Assembly: GCA_029964075.1 (NCBI GenBank)
Contig: CM057129.1
Coordinates: 29,441,430-29,505,429 of the forward strand
Direction: 5' to 3'
DNA: 64,000 bases
From: Patiria pectinifera
Lineage: Eukaryota; Echinodermata; Asteroidea; Valvatida; Asterinidae
Numbering within the stretch: position 1 is the stretch's first letter; every line of letters begins with the position of its first letter. Position numbers and translations under genes: made by a program. The notes under the pieces were generated by a model. That model was given only the letters and a program-made list of their open reading frames with translations, did not search any database and was not told where the DNA came from. Positions 12,480 through 35,027 of this stretch are shown here, in pieces.

Positions 12480-12752
12480 CTGGAAATAGCTCCCGCTCCA
12501 AAATACTTGTCATCGGAACTTAACTCCGCCTCTGGAGCTAGCACCAGAGCTATCCAGCCCCCAACATTTGTGGGGCTAACTCCACTTTCAGCTCAGCTAG
12601 GCTTCTTTTTACCACCTAGCTCCATTGTTATATGTCATTTGGACGTAACTGCAAAAGTCCATGCTGACGCATCCGTCGTTTATTTAGCTGATCAAGTATT
12701 ATTTGGTGACCTTTTAGCTCCACTGTAACTCCAGCTCTGGAGCTACATGTAC
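12480..12752. repeat. AGCTCC/GGAGCT-rich repeat
   Basis: The words AGCTCC and GGAGCT recur many times in both directions (near 12488, 12533, 12620, 12716 and 12739). The pattern resembles clustered subterminal repeats of hAT-type elements, but I cannot define ends or a target duplication. A G-run lies just before it (about 12463-12475). Confidence 0.5.
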
Positions 12753-13646
12753 CATCATTGTACGAATGTAAGTGGATGTTAGATTCGATCACTAGCCCCA
12801 CAGAATCCCGGTTTAGTTCATTAATTGGTACAGCTGCCCTCCGTCTGAACATACCTCTAGAGACCTTGCACTGCATATACCTCAGAGGGTGCTGGTTGCA
12901 ACGGTTATTTTAATTTACAAAAAAAAGTACGGTAAACTGGTTAACTGCAAAAAAGGCACAAGCACTGCCATGTGATTCCGCCTTATGAAGGTCTATTGGG
13001 TGTTAGCACCCTGCTAACGTTGTCAAGTCCATCACAAGTCCAGTCACAGGTAAATCACAAGTTCATTCACCAGTCTGGTCACTATATACAGTGGATGCAC
13101 AATATTAACAAAGGATTGCAATTGTCACAGTCTTTTCCAAATAGCTTGTGACTTGACTTGGGACTGGATGCCTTGTGATGGACGAAAGCACTGCCTACTA
13201 AATGCCAGAATACGAAAATAACGAGGTGCAGACTGCTGAATGTTGCAAGTGCTACAAAGAATGGGGATTCGATTTCCATCCAGCCCCAAGCTTTTTTGGA
13301 CTGTGCGAAAAGACCTTAACTCTAATGGCTGTCATATGTGTGGCATTGATAAATGTGACCTGATCTTCACTTTGAACTGCAACTGCAGATCATCAACAGC
13401 CCTTACACCGATTTCAGAGATCTCCTAAGCCAAAAAAAGCTGCTATTTTAGCAAATTCCAGTGCTAAGCCCAAACCCGCTCAGAAGCAGTCACAATACAC
13501 CCTGCAAGACATTTTGGCTGATGTCCTAGTTTCATTGAACAAATATTTACAGCACTCAGCTCAGCAAACTTTCTGTGCTTAAGCACCTCCTTGAAATTGG
13601 CTCTCAATCAAGACCTTGGGTGATGACCTGCAAGCATGACCTTTGA

Positions 13647-23386
<9,740 letters not shown>

Positions 23387-23667
23387 CTTCGTTTTGTAGC
23401 TGTCTCGTTCAAAAATACTTAATTCAAGACGTAACATTTTGATTTTACTATTAAATGCGTGCTTCCAAATGAAATTGTGAAAATTTTTTAAGTGAAATTA
23501 TAATTATATTTTGTGGTAGACAAACTTATCACAGTTCAAAAATTTTGCGTTGCACCCAGTCCTTGGGTTTTGTTTTCTTGATGAGAAAAAAAAGATGGCC
23601 ACTTCCATGAACAAAGCGTGATTTGTGAGTTTTGCGTTTTTGAAATTTTATCGCGACAGCAGACAAA
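23387..23667. promoter_or_regulatory. Head-to-head spacer, likely bidirectional promoter of PGGT1B and PIGO
   Basis: Only 281 bp separate the PGGT1B start codon (- strand) from the PIGO start codon (+ strand), so both 5' UTRs and core promoters must fit here unless a leader exon lies elsewhere. I see no convincing TATA box for either. The arrangement implies shared regulation of two housekeeping enzymes. Confidence 0.7.
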
Positions 23668-26600
23668 ATGAGTATCGGAACGAAATTATTTATGCTGTTG
23701 ATATGGATAGGAACTTTATTTGGCATTGGTATCATGATATTCAGCAGGGGCTTTTTGTTGAATCGACTTGAAATTCCACAGAAAAGTTATTGCACTGGCG
23801 ACAGTGATCATCCTGGGGAGTCAATAGAGGGCGCTCGACAGAGCTGCGGTGAGCACAGGAGATACTCAAAGGCGATAATTATTGTTATTGATGCACTTAG
23901 ATATGATTTTACTCTTTACAATGAGACACTTGATAATAAATCAGCCCTCCCTTTCCAAAATAAACTTCCATTTCTGCACAAACTGCGCTCGGAAAAACCC
24001 CAACATTCGCTGCTGTACGAATTCATAGCAGATCCTCCCACCACAACAATGCAGCGATTAAAAGGCCTCACAACAGGGAGCCTTCCAACATTTGTAGATG
24101 CTGGAAGCAACTTTGCCAGTGCCGAAATCACCGAAGACAGCTTCATCCATCAGTTGCACAGACTCGGAAAGAGGATCACATTCATGGGTGACAACACTTG
24201 GGAATCCCTCTTCAAGGGTCAGTTTTCTCGCTCTTTTCCCTTTCCATCGTTCAACGTAAAGGACCTCCACACTGTGGATAATGGTGTGATAGAGCACCTG
24301 GTGCCAGAGATGGCAGAACAGGACTGGGATCTCATCGTCGCTCACTTTTTGGGAGTTGATCATTGCGGTCATCGATTTGGGCCCTTCCACTCAGCCATGG
24401 GAGAAAAACTTCTACAAATGGATCAAGTTCTAAGGTTTGTAGATAAATAAAACCAACTGTTTTCTAAACCTCACTTGGGAGGTAAATTGCTACATCATGC
24501 TTCAGTTCAGTTTTTAAATTTAATGTTGGGAATGTTTTCTATGTTGGAGGGAAGGCTGCCTTGCTAAAATTATTTTATTGGCCTCTTATAAATTCCACCG
24601 TGACCCCCTTTCACTCTTCAAGTCACACTTAAGCTATTCACAGTTACAGCTTTTGCCTATGCTGCTGTAGTAAAGTTTTACTCTGGAGTTGTTTAACCAG
24701 AAGTGAAAAGTACTTAGCATCTTGTATTTCTTTTTAAAAAAAGTGGTCTACGCTATCCCTTCGAATTCTACCATGGTATAACATGATGAAGATAAATTTT
24801 CATGCAAATCCTTTGCATGGGATGCAAACAAAAGAAAAGGAAAGAAGATTATAGAACATTGTCATTAGACTTGTTTGTTTCGGTACTTAGATGTTGTTGT
24901 CTTTTATTTGCAGGTCAGTTGTTGAGCGATTGGATGATGACACAGTGTTGTTTGTGTTGGGAGATCATGGAATGACGCGTACTGGGGACCATGGCGGTGA
25001 TAGCAGGGAAGAGGTGGCTGCCGCACTGTTTGTCTACAGTCACTCCATTCTGCATCAGGAGACACCTGATATGGTATGGCTTTGTTTGGGACATGTCAGA
25101 ATTGTAATCAAGTCCATCCCAAGTCACATCCAAAGTCAACATATTTTATCTGTCAAGCCAAGTCTCAACTCAGACAAGGAAGTCACTAGTAACGGGAGAG
25201 AAATATGACATTAGAATGTCATTGTCACATTTCATTTGACTACAGAGGAAGAAACCCTGTTTGGTGATTAACTTGGATGGATGCTGAGGACTTGATTACA
25301 ATATGGACCAAAAAGTATTAAGGATATATCCTTTTACTAAGTTCTGCCATATTGTAATAGACTGAAGCACTGGATGGAGATAGTAAACCACCAGCATAGA
25401 TACAAGCTACATGTAGGGCCAATGATTTTCCGTTTCAGAAAAGTGCAAATTCGGTTTGCAAAAATCCTAATTTCCGTTTCAGGCTGAAAAATTCCGTTTC
25501 ACATTTATTCAATACAAAAATTGGCATTTTATATACATTAGGCCTATACCATGTACACAGAAAATAATTCCAAGACGATAATGAAATAGTCATTTGGTTG
25601 GAGCGCGGGAAAATTGCCCCCAAAAAGATTGCTATTTTATCAACGGCCGATCAATGTACAGACGTAGTATTTAACTTCGCCACAGTCAAGTCGTATACTG
25701 CACTGCCACTGCCACACACGTGAGAAACATGCAATAGCCGTACAGGCCAATCCCATGACGTCACACACATCAGCTGGCCGAAGCAAATTTCATGTCCGCC
25801 ATTTTGTTTTCGGGCTAACGTTTAGGATAGTTTACGGTAGATTTTTGGACCTAAGCACGACATGCATTTCAATAGAGCCAAAGTTAGATGTTATACGAAT
25901 GGTTGATTGATTGCACAGAGAAATATAAACCTGCCGATGGAGCAAAAGAGACCCGCGAGAGCGTGCCGTGAGTGTGATGATTTTCACCCGTGCGCTGGCC
26001 GACAGCTACGGCGTGCGTCGGGACTGTCACTCCCATGACCACGCGTTCTACGGTAATGATCTCGTAACATTTATTGCCCTGATCTTGAACGTTTTTGTCC
26101 CACCAACATCGTGACATAACATCGCTCATTTGTTATATGGCTCGTCTGTTCAATCAATCATCAACAATTCGTTTTGTATTTGATACATTTTATGAAATTG
26201 GTTTTTTTTATCAATGAAATTGCAGAAGTTATTTTGTTCAGATTCAAATTCCGTTTTCCGTTTCGAGGAGCAGATTCCGCGAATTCAGTCCGTTTTCCGC
26301 GATCACGGAAAATCATTGGCCCTATACATGTACATGTGTTTGTACATTTACAATAGTGTATCACATTTCCATGAACATCATAAAAGAGACTCAGGCCTCC
26401 TCCACATACAAAGTGCACACATAAAATTTCGATGAGTTTCTCACTTATGCAATTTTCTTGTTTTGACCTCCAGAAATCTGTCCAAGTGGCTTCCCAGATT
26501 GACCTGGTTCCTACATTGAGTCTTCTCCTTGGGGTTCCTGTTCCATTCTCCAATCTTGGGAGCATCATTCCAGAACTTTTCACCCTAACTCCCTTCTCCA

Positions 26601-29600
26601 ACCAGCCCTCATCACCAGCCATCAATAACTGGCCATTGCACGTCCAGTCAGTGTATAACAAAGTCGGTGCATTACGGACAAATGCTCACCAGGTGAATCA
26701 TTACTTGCAGGCTTACTCGAAAATCTCAGATGAGTTTCCAAGAGCTCAGTTTGCCTTACTCCAGGATTTCTTTCAGGATGCAGAGACGGCTGTCAAAGAG
26801 GTGCTTCAAAGTTCTGCTAATGATGAAATTCGTACCTATGCATTGTTGCAGAAGAGCGAACAAGTGTATATGCAGTATCTGAACAGAGTCAAAGAAATGT
26901 GTCGTAGTATGTGGGCGCGGTTTGACCTTACCCTCATCATCCTTGGATTGGCTATCGTAGTTGGAACTTGCCTGACGAGTTACGTGTTACTGACTCACAA
27001 CCAAAACTTTGGTAACCGGGTCCTGCTGGATTCAGCACTCGGAACTCTACTGAAGATAATAGCAGTCACAATAATTGCTTGTTTGTTGATTGGTTTGATA
27101 ATAAGCTTCACAATTCCTGGTCTTCAAGCCCATTCAGCCGTTTTGGTATTGACTATACCGGCAGTGGGCTCCCTGCTCAATGCAGTTGTGTGGATTGCAT
27201 TTGTGTCCACAGAGATGAAAATCTCCTACTTGTTCAAATTCTTGACGTACTCGATAAAAACTGTGATTGCAGTGATTTTAACTTTAACATATGCAGCTTG
27301 TTTAACATCAAACAGTTTTGTAATCAATGAGGGCTACGTGGCAGCCTTCCTGACACACAGCCTCCACTTGGTCTGTATGTGCTCTGTGGGATCTATCTTC
27401 ATCCAGAGTAAAAGCAGTAAAGAGACCACGCGAAAGAAGACCAAGACTGAAAAGTCACGAGACATAGGGCACTTCCTCACCAATCCAGGGACAGTCTTTG
27501 CTTTACTGGTCTTCGCTTTCCACCTGTGCGTGCGATTCAGCAGCCTGTTCTTGGCCTGCCGGGAGGAGCAGAACCCTTGTCAGCAATCCGAGCTCCTGAG
27601 ACCCTTGGGAACATTCTCAGATGACACAGGAAGCTACAGGAACTATCGCTATTTGATGTCAGTAGCTTCTCTTGCATTCATCCCGGCCTCTTTGACATTT
27701 TGGCTAAATAAACAAGGGAACTTGAATGGAGGAGCGGCCCCGGTCTTTAGTGTCGTCTACGCTCTTCCAATTGCAACAGTGTGCATTTGCCTGAATTGGG
27801 GTCTCCAAGCTCTACCACAGAAGGTGTTGGACAACCTTCCAGCATGGCAGCAGGTTCTCATGCCAAGGCTTGCCTACGTCATGCTCTTTGTAGCGTTCAT
27901 CACCATCCTGTGGAATCCATTGTGCATCTACTTGGTTCCAAGAGAAGAAACCAAAAAGAAAATCCAAGTGGATTACCCAGGTGAGGGAGAATCTGTCGTG
28001 CCCAAGCTCTTCAACCACCTCAAGACGACGTGGAAGAGAAATACCAGGCAAGGCAAGTTGGCATCCGATGACAGCCAAGATGAAATCAGAGAAACGTCCC
28101 CACCTGTAGTGTATGGTCTTGCTACGGTATTCTCAGCTTGTTGGCTGCTGTTGAGTGCTTCTGTAGCTCTTCTCATAGCTCTACTTCTCGGAGATGGTCT
28201 GGCTCCTGCTGTACTCACAATGATTCTACAGATGATCATATATCTGGAGCTGTATGCAATAATTCGGAGGCAGCAACTGGCTCCATTGGAAGTTGTACCA
28301 GACCTTCATCACCTTGGTTAGTGAACTTCTTTGATAGAAATGATTCAGTGTGATGAATTATATTTACTTTGTCACGTATTGCTTCTCTCCACCCAGGAGT
28401 AAATGGGTACCTGTGAGGGCAGAGATGGTTATTGTGATTGAATTAGCTTCCTTGCGCCTAACAGGCAGCATCGAGCTGTATACTCCCCAGGGAGCTGAGA
28501 TGGTATTTGGAATGTTTAATTGGCCCAATGATCAGGGGTAATAATAATACTGTAATCGCTGTGATTTAGTTTACATGTACTAATAAGAGCGTTCTTAAAT
28601 GCCGATTATTATTATTTACTTCTGGAACAGTTTATTCAACATCCCTGTATGGTCAGTGTTTTAACAGCTGACTATGATAATTTTCTCCAAATAGAGTGAC
28701 ATGGAGGATGTAACGAGAATCCTCATTGATTGAGTTGGACGATGCTCAGTTGCTTACGGTTATTTCTCAGAGAATTGTTGGCAAATGACATTTTTGCATT
28801 TTTGTCTTCCATTCAGGATGCATGAACTAATACTTGTTAGTAGGGGCATTCAGTTGTTTCTCAGAGGACTCGACCCGACATGATCAATTGTTGTCCCTAA
28901 TTTCTCTTAAATGTATAATCTTTGATATCTTTATTTTTCCCAGGTATGTATCAAGTCCCTTGGTACGCCATCGCCACCTGGGGCTTCATGTCCAGTCAGT
29001 TCTTCTTTGCCACCGGCCACCACGCCACCATCTCATCCATCCGATTTGACTCAGCCTTCACCGGTTTCCATGGTGACTTCCCTCCATATTTATACTTCAT
29101 TCCTGGCGCCCTGATCACCATCAACACATTTGCGTCTCAGATCGTCTTTGCTGTGGCGCTGCCTCTCTTGTTGATCTGGCCGTTTACTCGAGGGAAGATG
29201 ATTGATCGTAAGAAAGATGAGGACAGGAAAGGGGAGCTCGGTCTACATGTCAGTAACCGAGAGCTGCGCATTGCTTTCTTTCAAATCATCCTTGCGTACA
29301 TTCTGTACAATGCTACCCAGGTATGTAGATCAATCATTTTCTGATGAACAATTTGTTATGAAGAGGGCGGGGAATGGGGGGAGGGCTATATATGGGCGAC
29401 CAAAAGAGCCCAAATTAATGAGATATAAAACAGACACATTGAGAAGCATACAAAAGGCAAACATAAGAATCAAAAAAGTAATTTATGAACAGACGGACAA
29501 ATTTGGAAGTAAAAAAAGGGACAAAACAATTTACAAACAAATAGAAAAGAGGAACAACTCACTCAAGCATTTACGGACAAAATTTGCAATTAGAGCACAC

Positions 29601-31390
29601 ATTTCAGAAAAAACAACATACCCAAACAAAGGACAAAATGATTATCAATGAACAGATTTACCAAAGGAGAGACAAACTCAAAGGACAAAAGTGTCTGCTT
29701 AACATCTAATAATTTCGGCCCTTTTGGCCGACCATAGCTAAAAGAACCAAGATGGTTAGGGCCAGTCATGGATTTGGGTCCCAGCTTAGGAATCTAATAA
29801 CTTATTTTATCTGATTTTCACAAATCACCCTTTTAAGTAAAGCTAAAATGTAGATGAGCACAATGATCTGATGGACTTGATGAAGGAATCTTACATGTAT
29901 ACATGTATCGTGCTACGTGTATGTGACTACTGACTAGCCCAACTACCTCTATCCGTACACTATCACAAGCTCTGAAGTACGGCCAGAGTGGCGTTGCTCC
30001 CCTAAACACTGAAAAGTGATGTAGCGATTTTGCTACCGATTTTGATGGAGATTATCTTCTCGTCCAAGACTGAAATTTCCAAAGTTAGGGTCCTAGTCGT
30101 AGAGGAACTCATTCTGTTTGTTTATCTAGAAATTTTCATCCATCTGGCAAAAAAATGACGATCAGTCTTCAGCTCCCACGAATATCGTCCCAAAAATGTG
30201 TCTTCATGGGATTTCAAAATGTTGTACGCGTTGTAATGTATGCATTACATGTAGGCGGGTGCGCTTGGGCAAGGTTATGAATATGCAACATGAGGTCGAT
30301 CATGGACTGTACAATGCATATTCATAACCTCATCTGTGAATTGTAATTCGCACAGGAGCCCGATGCGGGAACATGAACAATGTCTCTTTCCCTCCCCAAC
30401 TGTACGTCGCACACTGTACCCTGACTTGTTTATGTGCAAAATGGTACAAGCCCTTTGAGATTCCCGTCTTTTTGTTGTTGAGCAGACAGGCGTCGATATC
30501 TCGTGGGGCCCATACCATTTGCACGGAAATGAGTCGGGATATAGTGCACAAGCAACATTTTTGAGAAATTCCTCACTTGTTCGTACAGGGCTCCAGTTCC
30601 TCTGTTTTTCTTGGAAATGACAGATCCTGTGCGAATGACAATTTGTGGACAGTCTTATAATGTATCAGTAAGTAAACAGGGGCAATTTAAGCTCAGAAAC
30701 ACCGCGGATGGAAAAGGGAAAATATAAAGTATTGGTGCTTTTCTCATCTGACAGCAGTGCTACATGTATTAAACAAACCCAGAAACTTTAGTTAAGCCAC
30801 TGTTTTTTGGGCTATAAAATTCATAACATCCTTCTTCAAATGCAATGAGACTTACCTACCTAAATGTTGATTGATGTTTCGTGGAATTTTGAGCTATCCA
30901 TCTGTTTATGGAGTGTCAATGCTGTAACTTTGCCAGAGTCTCTGGTTCACCGCATACACTATTTGCACCACCATATGTGTTTGTGTTGTATGCCTTGCTT
31001 TGATTTTTCAAGGTGGCGTACAATAACAAAGGTCTATTTGGGCCAATGACATTTCTTTAGGTTAGAACTTTGCCATTGATATTTGAACAAAACTTCTTCA
31101 CCTTCAACTATTGTACTTGTTGTCAATTGTACGAAGGTTATATAAAAGAACTTACTTGAAATATGAGTGTTCTGTGCCCTGTCTCTTTCTTGCAGTTGGT
31201 GGGAGCGATGGTGTCTGCTGCCATCCACCGTCGCCATCTCATGGTCTGGAAGATCTTCGCTCCTCGTTTCGTCTTCCAGGGTGTGTCCTTCATGGTTGTC
31301 ATGGTGATCCTCATCCTTTTGTACCTCCTGCTTGTCAAAATCGACCGTGCCGTGAGCAACTGGCTTCAGGTTTTGTTCCAGGATGTGTGA
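23668..31390 (+). CDS. PIGO: GPI ethanolamine phosphate transferase 3 (PIG-O), complete
   Basis: ER membrane enzyme that, with PIGF, adds ethanolamine phosphate to the third mannose of the GPI anchor, the group later joined to protein (family knowledge). Exons: 23668-24434, 24914-25073, 26474-28316, 28944-29320, 31196-31390; in phase, 1113 residues (human 1089). An N-terminal membrane anchor lies at about 6-27. The alkaline-phosphatase-like luminal domain shows Asp75 (VIDALRYDF), the catalytic Thr region PPTTTMQRLKGLTTGSLPTF (123-142), HFLGVDHCGH (Asp231, His232, His235) and GDHGMT (Asp273, His274). From about residue 455 many hydrophobic segments follow, ending with the conserved RRHLMVWKIFAPRFVF. 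The start gives the expected anchor. Introns 2 and 4 hold TIR elements. Exon 3 alone is 1.84 kb. Confidence 0.97.
25414..26324. mobile_element. Non-autonomous TIR transposon in PIGO intron 2
   Basis: TAGGGCCAATGATTTTCCGT at 25414 and its exact inverse ending at 26324 are flanked by TACATG on each side. The duplication length is uncertain because TACATGTA is common in this genome. CCGTTTC words cluster near both ends, as hAT subterminal repeats do. The 911-bp body has a GC-richer centre with CCGCCATTTTG and a TGACGTCA site, perhaps a promoter remnant. No transposase. Confidence 0.8.
29393..29732. mobile_element. MITE-like element in PIGO intron 4
   Basis: GGGCGACCAAAAGAGCCCAA near 29393 and TTCGGCCCTTTTGGCCGACC near 29713-29732 are imperfect inverted repeats of about 29 bp. 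The interior is A-rich with repeated GGACAAA. No target duplication is clear. Confidence 0.6.
30272..30649. repeat. Two inverted repeats in PIGO intron 4
   Basis: AGGTTATGAATATGCA (30272-30287) pairs perfectly with 30315-30330. Next to it, TGTGAATTGTAATTCGCACA near 30334 pairs imperfectly with TGTGCGAATGACAATTTGTG near 30628, bounding about 315 bp. Likely remnants of small elements. Confidence 0.6.
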
Positions 31391-32214
31391 CCTTAAACTT
31401 TGGGAGGTGTGGGGGACGGGAGAGTTGAGTAGTAAATGGAAATGATGGCTGAACTAGTCAGCTTGGATCAAATACCAGTACATGGAGCTACTAAGCATGC
31501 AATTCTATTTAGCAAGAAAATGTGCTGACGAAGTATAAGCTGATACAAAGAGTACACATATCATGCAGTTTTGTCTGGTGACAAGTCTGTGTTTGCTTAG
31601 GTTATTTCTGTGTTTAGTACATGTAGCTCTGTGTAAATGACCCTCAGGTAGTGTAGATGACAGAGATGTACTGTTTGTCAGTTTTTATTGTCAGTAGGTA
31701 CATGTATCAGCCAAGCTCAGCTAGACTTAGTTAGCGGGTAAATCCCGCCACTCCAACGTCAGTCTCTCCTATCAGACCTGCCCACCACACCGGAGCTGAG
31801 CAGCAGAAAGTTATGCTGAGCACATTTGTGTGCTAAGCGAGCACTGAATACCAGTTATGACCAATGTACATCATGTGACTCTCTGGCTGGTAACTAGTCT
31901 CTGGTCAAGATGTTGTTGTACATGTATATTGGATATGCGACCACTCACTAATACATGTAGAGGGCATGATCAAAATGAACCACTATAACCCACGAACGGC
32001 TATCACATCAATACCTTGGGAATGTTGTGTCATGCACAAGCTCCTACATTGCAATCTGCCTAATGTACACATGCAGCACGTATTCAACACCTTGCATATG
32101 AGCTCCGAACTGAACTCTGAGATTTCAACCATTAGCGTACAAAGCGCTTCCAGACTTTCTGTGAAAGTGATTGGTTATGATAAGCCTTCTTGCGGCAGTT
32201 GATCCAATATTATA

Positions 32215-32752
32215 CAAATATTGAGTGGCTCCTAGTGAAATAGGAGGAATATTATCGCAAGGTAAAAATCTGGACTTTTCCATTTCACGAGGCGAAGCCC
32301 AGTGAACTGAAAAAGTCCCAGATTTTACCGAGGGATAATATTCCTCCCATTTCACAATTTAAAGCCACTCAATATTTGTTTGATGTAACTGACATATAGA
32401 TCCTTGTCATTTGGTATATTTGAACTTTTATTTTACTAAAGATTTGATGGGAAATGTATTTCTCTCTTCCAAACCACCCCTTCACGAAAATGTTTGAACC
32501 CAACTCTGAAGCGCTGGCTATTTGGAACAATACGTGCTACGCCGACGCTGAACGCGCACACCAGCATGCATTTGCCCACAAATACCGCGTCACTGAACAA
32601 GAATGATCCTAACTGTTCAATAGTATTTCCCATTCCCATGGGCAAAATGGGACTTTTTGAGCCCCGGCGTGAATGGGAGCAATAACAAATGTCACGTGAT
32701 GTGAGTTCCACCAATCAAATGACAAGGATCTGTATGTCGGTTATATAAACAA
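32215..32752. repeat. Nested inverted repeats
   Basis: CAAATATTGAGTGGCTCCTA onward (32215-32285) pairs with 32302-32378 to form a hairpin with about 70-bp arms. A second pair, with GATCCTTGTCATTTG near 32399 and CAAATGACAAGGATC near 32717, gives arms of about 38 bp. Probably a foldback element or two small ones. Confidence 0.7.
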
Positions 32753-33692
32753 CAATGTGTTGGCCTAATACTAGCTTGTAACCTGTTTTTGCTAAGCAAA
32801 ATAATATCTGTGCTAACCAACTGCCTGTGCTTAAAAGCTGCCTGAAATTGTCCCATGCCCAATGCATACATAGCACTTCCGACTTTCAAACCCTGGTTGA
32901 TTAACGACAATTATTTTGCCATTTTAAAGGCCAAGATTTTATAAATAAGTTCAAATCAATTGAAGTGTTTAGATTTACGTGACAAAATCAAGTGACTTGT
33001 CAATTATTGATTTGTGCATGCATGTATTAAACTGCACAGCACTGTTGTGCAACAAAGTTTAGTTTGTGTACACTGATCTGAAGTAGTTGCAAGAGCTCAG
33101 GTTGATAAGCTGTACTGTTAATTATTCAGCTTTATTATCAATTTTGTTTGTTGAATTTGTGTGCAAAATTTGCAATTATAAAATCCAATTTGTGCGAGTT
33201 TGATATTTTTGTAAAAAATATGATGTAGTTTTTATTTGAATACAAATTCAGAATTGTTCAATGTTGCGAATAGACTGTTTCTCAGTATTGTTCAATTTCT
33301 GCCGACACCAGACCAAAAGAGAGGAAATTGATGCTATTGTTTTTAGCAAAATTGTGAGAAATATTTTAGAGAAGAAACGGGCTGTTGAACTTTTGTCTAA
33401 AAAGTGTTATTTGTCGTGTTATAAGATAAAGGCCAGTGATTTTGTAAGTAATTAAGTAATTTTTGTATTCACTAAATCAAATCGTTTGAGGAAAAAAATC
33501 CTTTCTGTTTATTGTAAATTGAGCATTGCAAAGTGGAAAATTACAACTGCGTCTAAGAATGTAAGAATTGTATAAAATATCTCTTTTTGAAATTGCAGTT
33601 TTTGTGATAGATAACTTCATCGTGTCGTTATAAATAACTACAGAGGCTAATTCTAAGCAATACAATAATTACAATTACATGCAACTGTTATA

Positions 33693-33893
33693 CAGTCGAA
33701 CCCTATAAGAAGAGCACTATTAATACAAGGTACTGCTTATAACAAGCAAAACTTTAGGTCCCAAGTCTTTGTTTTTCTTTGTTTTCCAATACTGTTAATA
33801 CAATGTACCTGTTATAACAAGGTAATTTGTAAAGTCCCATAACAAGGTAATTTGTAAAGTCCCAAGGACCTTGTTATAAAAGGTGTTCGACTG
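33693..33893. mobile_element. Mariner/pogo-type MITE with TA target duplication
   Basis: CAGTCGAACCCTATAAG and CTTGTTATAAAAGGTGTTCGACTG are inverted ends flanked by TA on each side. CAGTCGAACC ends with TATAA following are characteristic of pogo/Tigger-like MITEs. Inside, AACAAGGTAATTTGTAAAGTC is repeated in tandem. Confidence 0.85.
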
Positions 33894-34873
33894 TAATTGT
33901 AACATTAACACTGAACTGAGCTAAAATATTGATTGTTAATACCGAATGCGACTAAGAATAGGGCTTCATGTTGGAGACCAATGTTGCATTTAGTGTTGAA
34001 TAACGACAACTGAAGACTCTGCAAATTGATGTTCATAGAATAGGTCACAAGGCACGGGTTTGCTCTTGACATGAGATCTTTTGTTTGTCCGTCTCATTGA
34101 TTGGAATAAATACCAGTCAGCAGTCTGTCTGGTCTACTATCGACACTTACAGTTAGTCTCCTGCATTGTTCTCCTTATAACTTTCCGGAAATGTCGCGGT
34201 TCACTAACTTGTAGTTGGTAGAATACGATCCATGCATAGGCGTAGCCCTTTTCCATTTAAATGCCCTTTTTTTCACCAGCGCTTACCCCCCCCCCATACT
34301 TTGTAAAGAGTGCCCTTTTTATAACAACTGCCCTTTTTTTCTGAACAAGTACCCTTTTTAAAAAGAAGTAGTGCCCATTTTTGTGCCATTACCGTTCCGG
34401 GTGCCTTTTTTTAATTTCACGCATGTATCGTCCTGAATTAAAAGCACCCATACTAATTTCTGTTAGTGAAAAAAGCGTGTGTACATTTTCACCACGGATG
34501 TGCAAGTGGCCTTTCCAAGGAATTTTTACACCCCTCCAATCAAAATGACCGTGCTACGCCGCTGCATTACTTGCTATTAACCCATGTGGCCAAAACATGG
34601 GGTGCGCTCAAAAGTGAGGGACTGCTCTGTAAACCTCAATTCAATAATCATTTGCTGTTTCTGCATTTTGTTCGTTTCCGATAACACCACAACTTAAAAA
34701 AAAATCAAAACCTTATCTGTTCATGTTTCAGCACAGTGTATTACAGTATAATTACACTTTTCGAGAAACGGTGAAAATGCATGCACTACCTTTTGATCAC
34801 GAAACACTTTTCGCCAATAACACTCTTTTATTTCCAAAAATCTGTGAGGATTTGCGGTATCACCTGGAATATT

Positions 34874-35027
34874 AAGAATTTCTTTTTGAGAAGATGTGCG
34901 GTTCTAAAAAGAACCGGTTGGTTGTACATTGTAGGACGATCATCAGAGCATATACTGATCGAAACGTCGAATTTCACAACCAAGCGGTTCTTAAATTTCA
35001 GAACCACACACCTCAAAAGAGATTCTT
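34874..35027. repeat. Hairpin repeat, about 52-bp arms
   Basis: AAGAATTTCTTTTTGAGAAG through GGTTGGTTGT (34874-34925) pairs with 34976-35027 around a 50-base loop that includes GATCGAAACGTCG. Imperfect arms. Likely a decayed foldback element. Confidence 0.75.

Larger units (their letters stand above)
9117..13646. other. Non-coding interval between convergent genes
   Basis: 3' flanks of the sorting nexin (+) and PGGT1B (-). No coding exon is recognised. It holds a tandem duplication (9790-10115), possible poly(A) signals, a long hairpin (11814-11956), an AGCTCC-rich repeat (12480-12752) and an inverted word TCCATCACAAG near 13030 and 13170. Confidence 0.8.

Noticed and set aside
27781-28353. 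Several frames on both strands within the PIGO exon 3 region
   Set aside because: They are shadows of the long PIGO frame, which alone matches the family.
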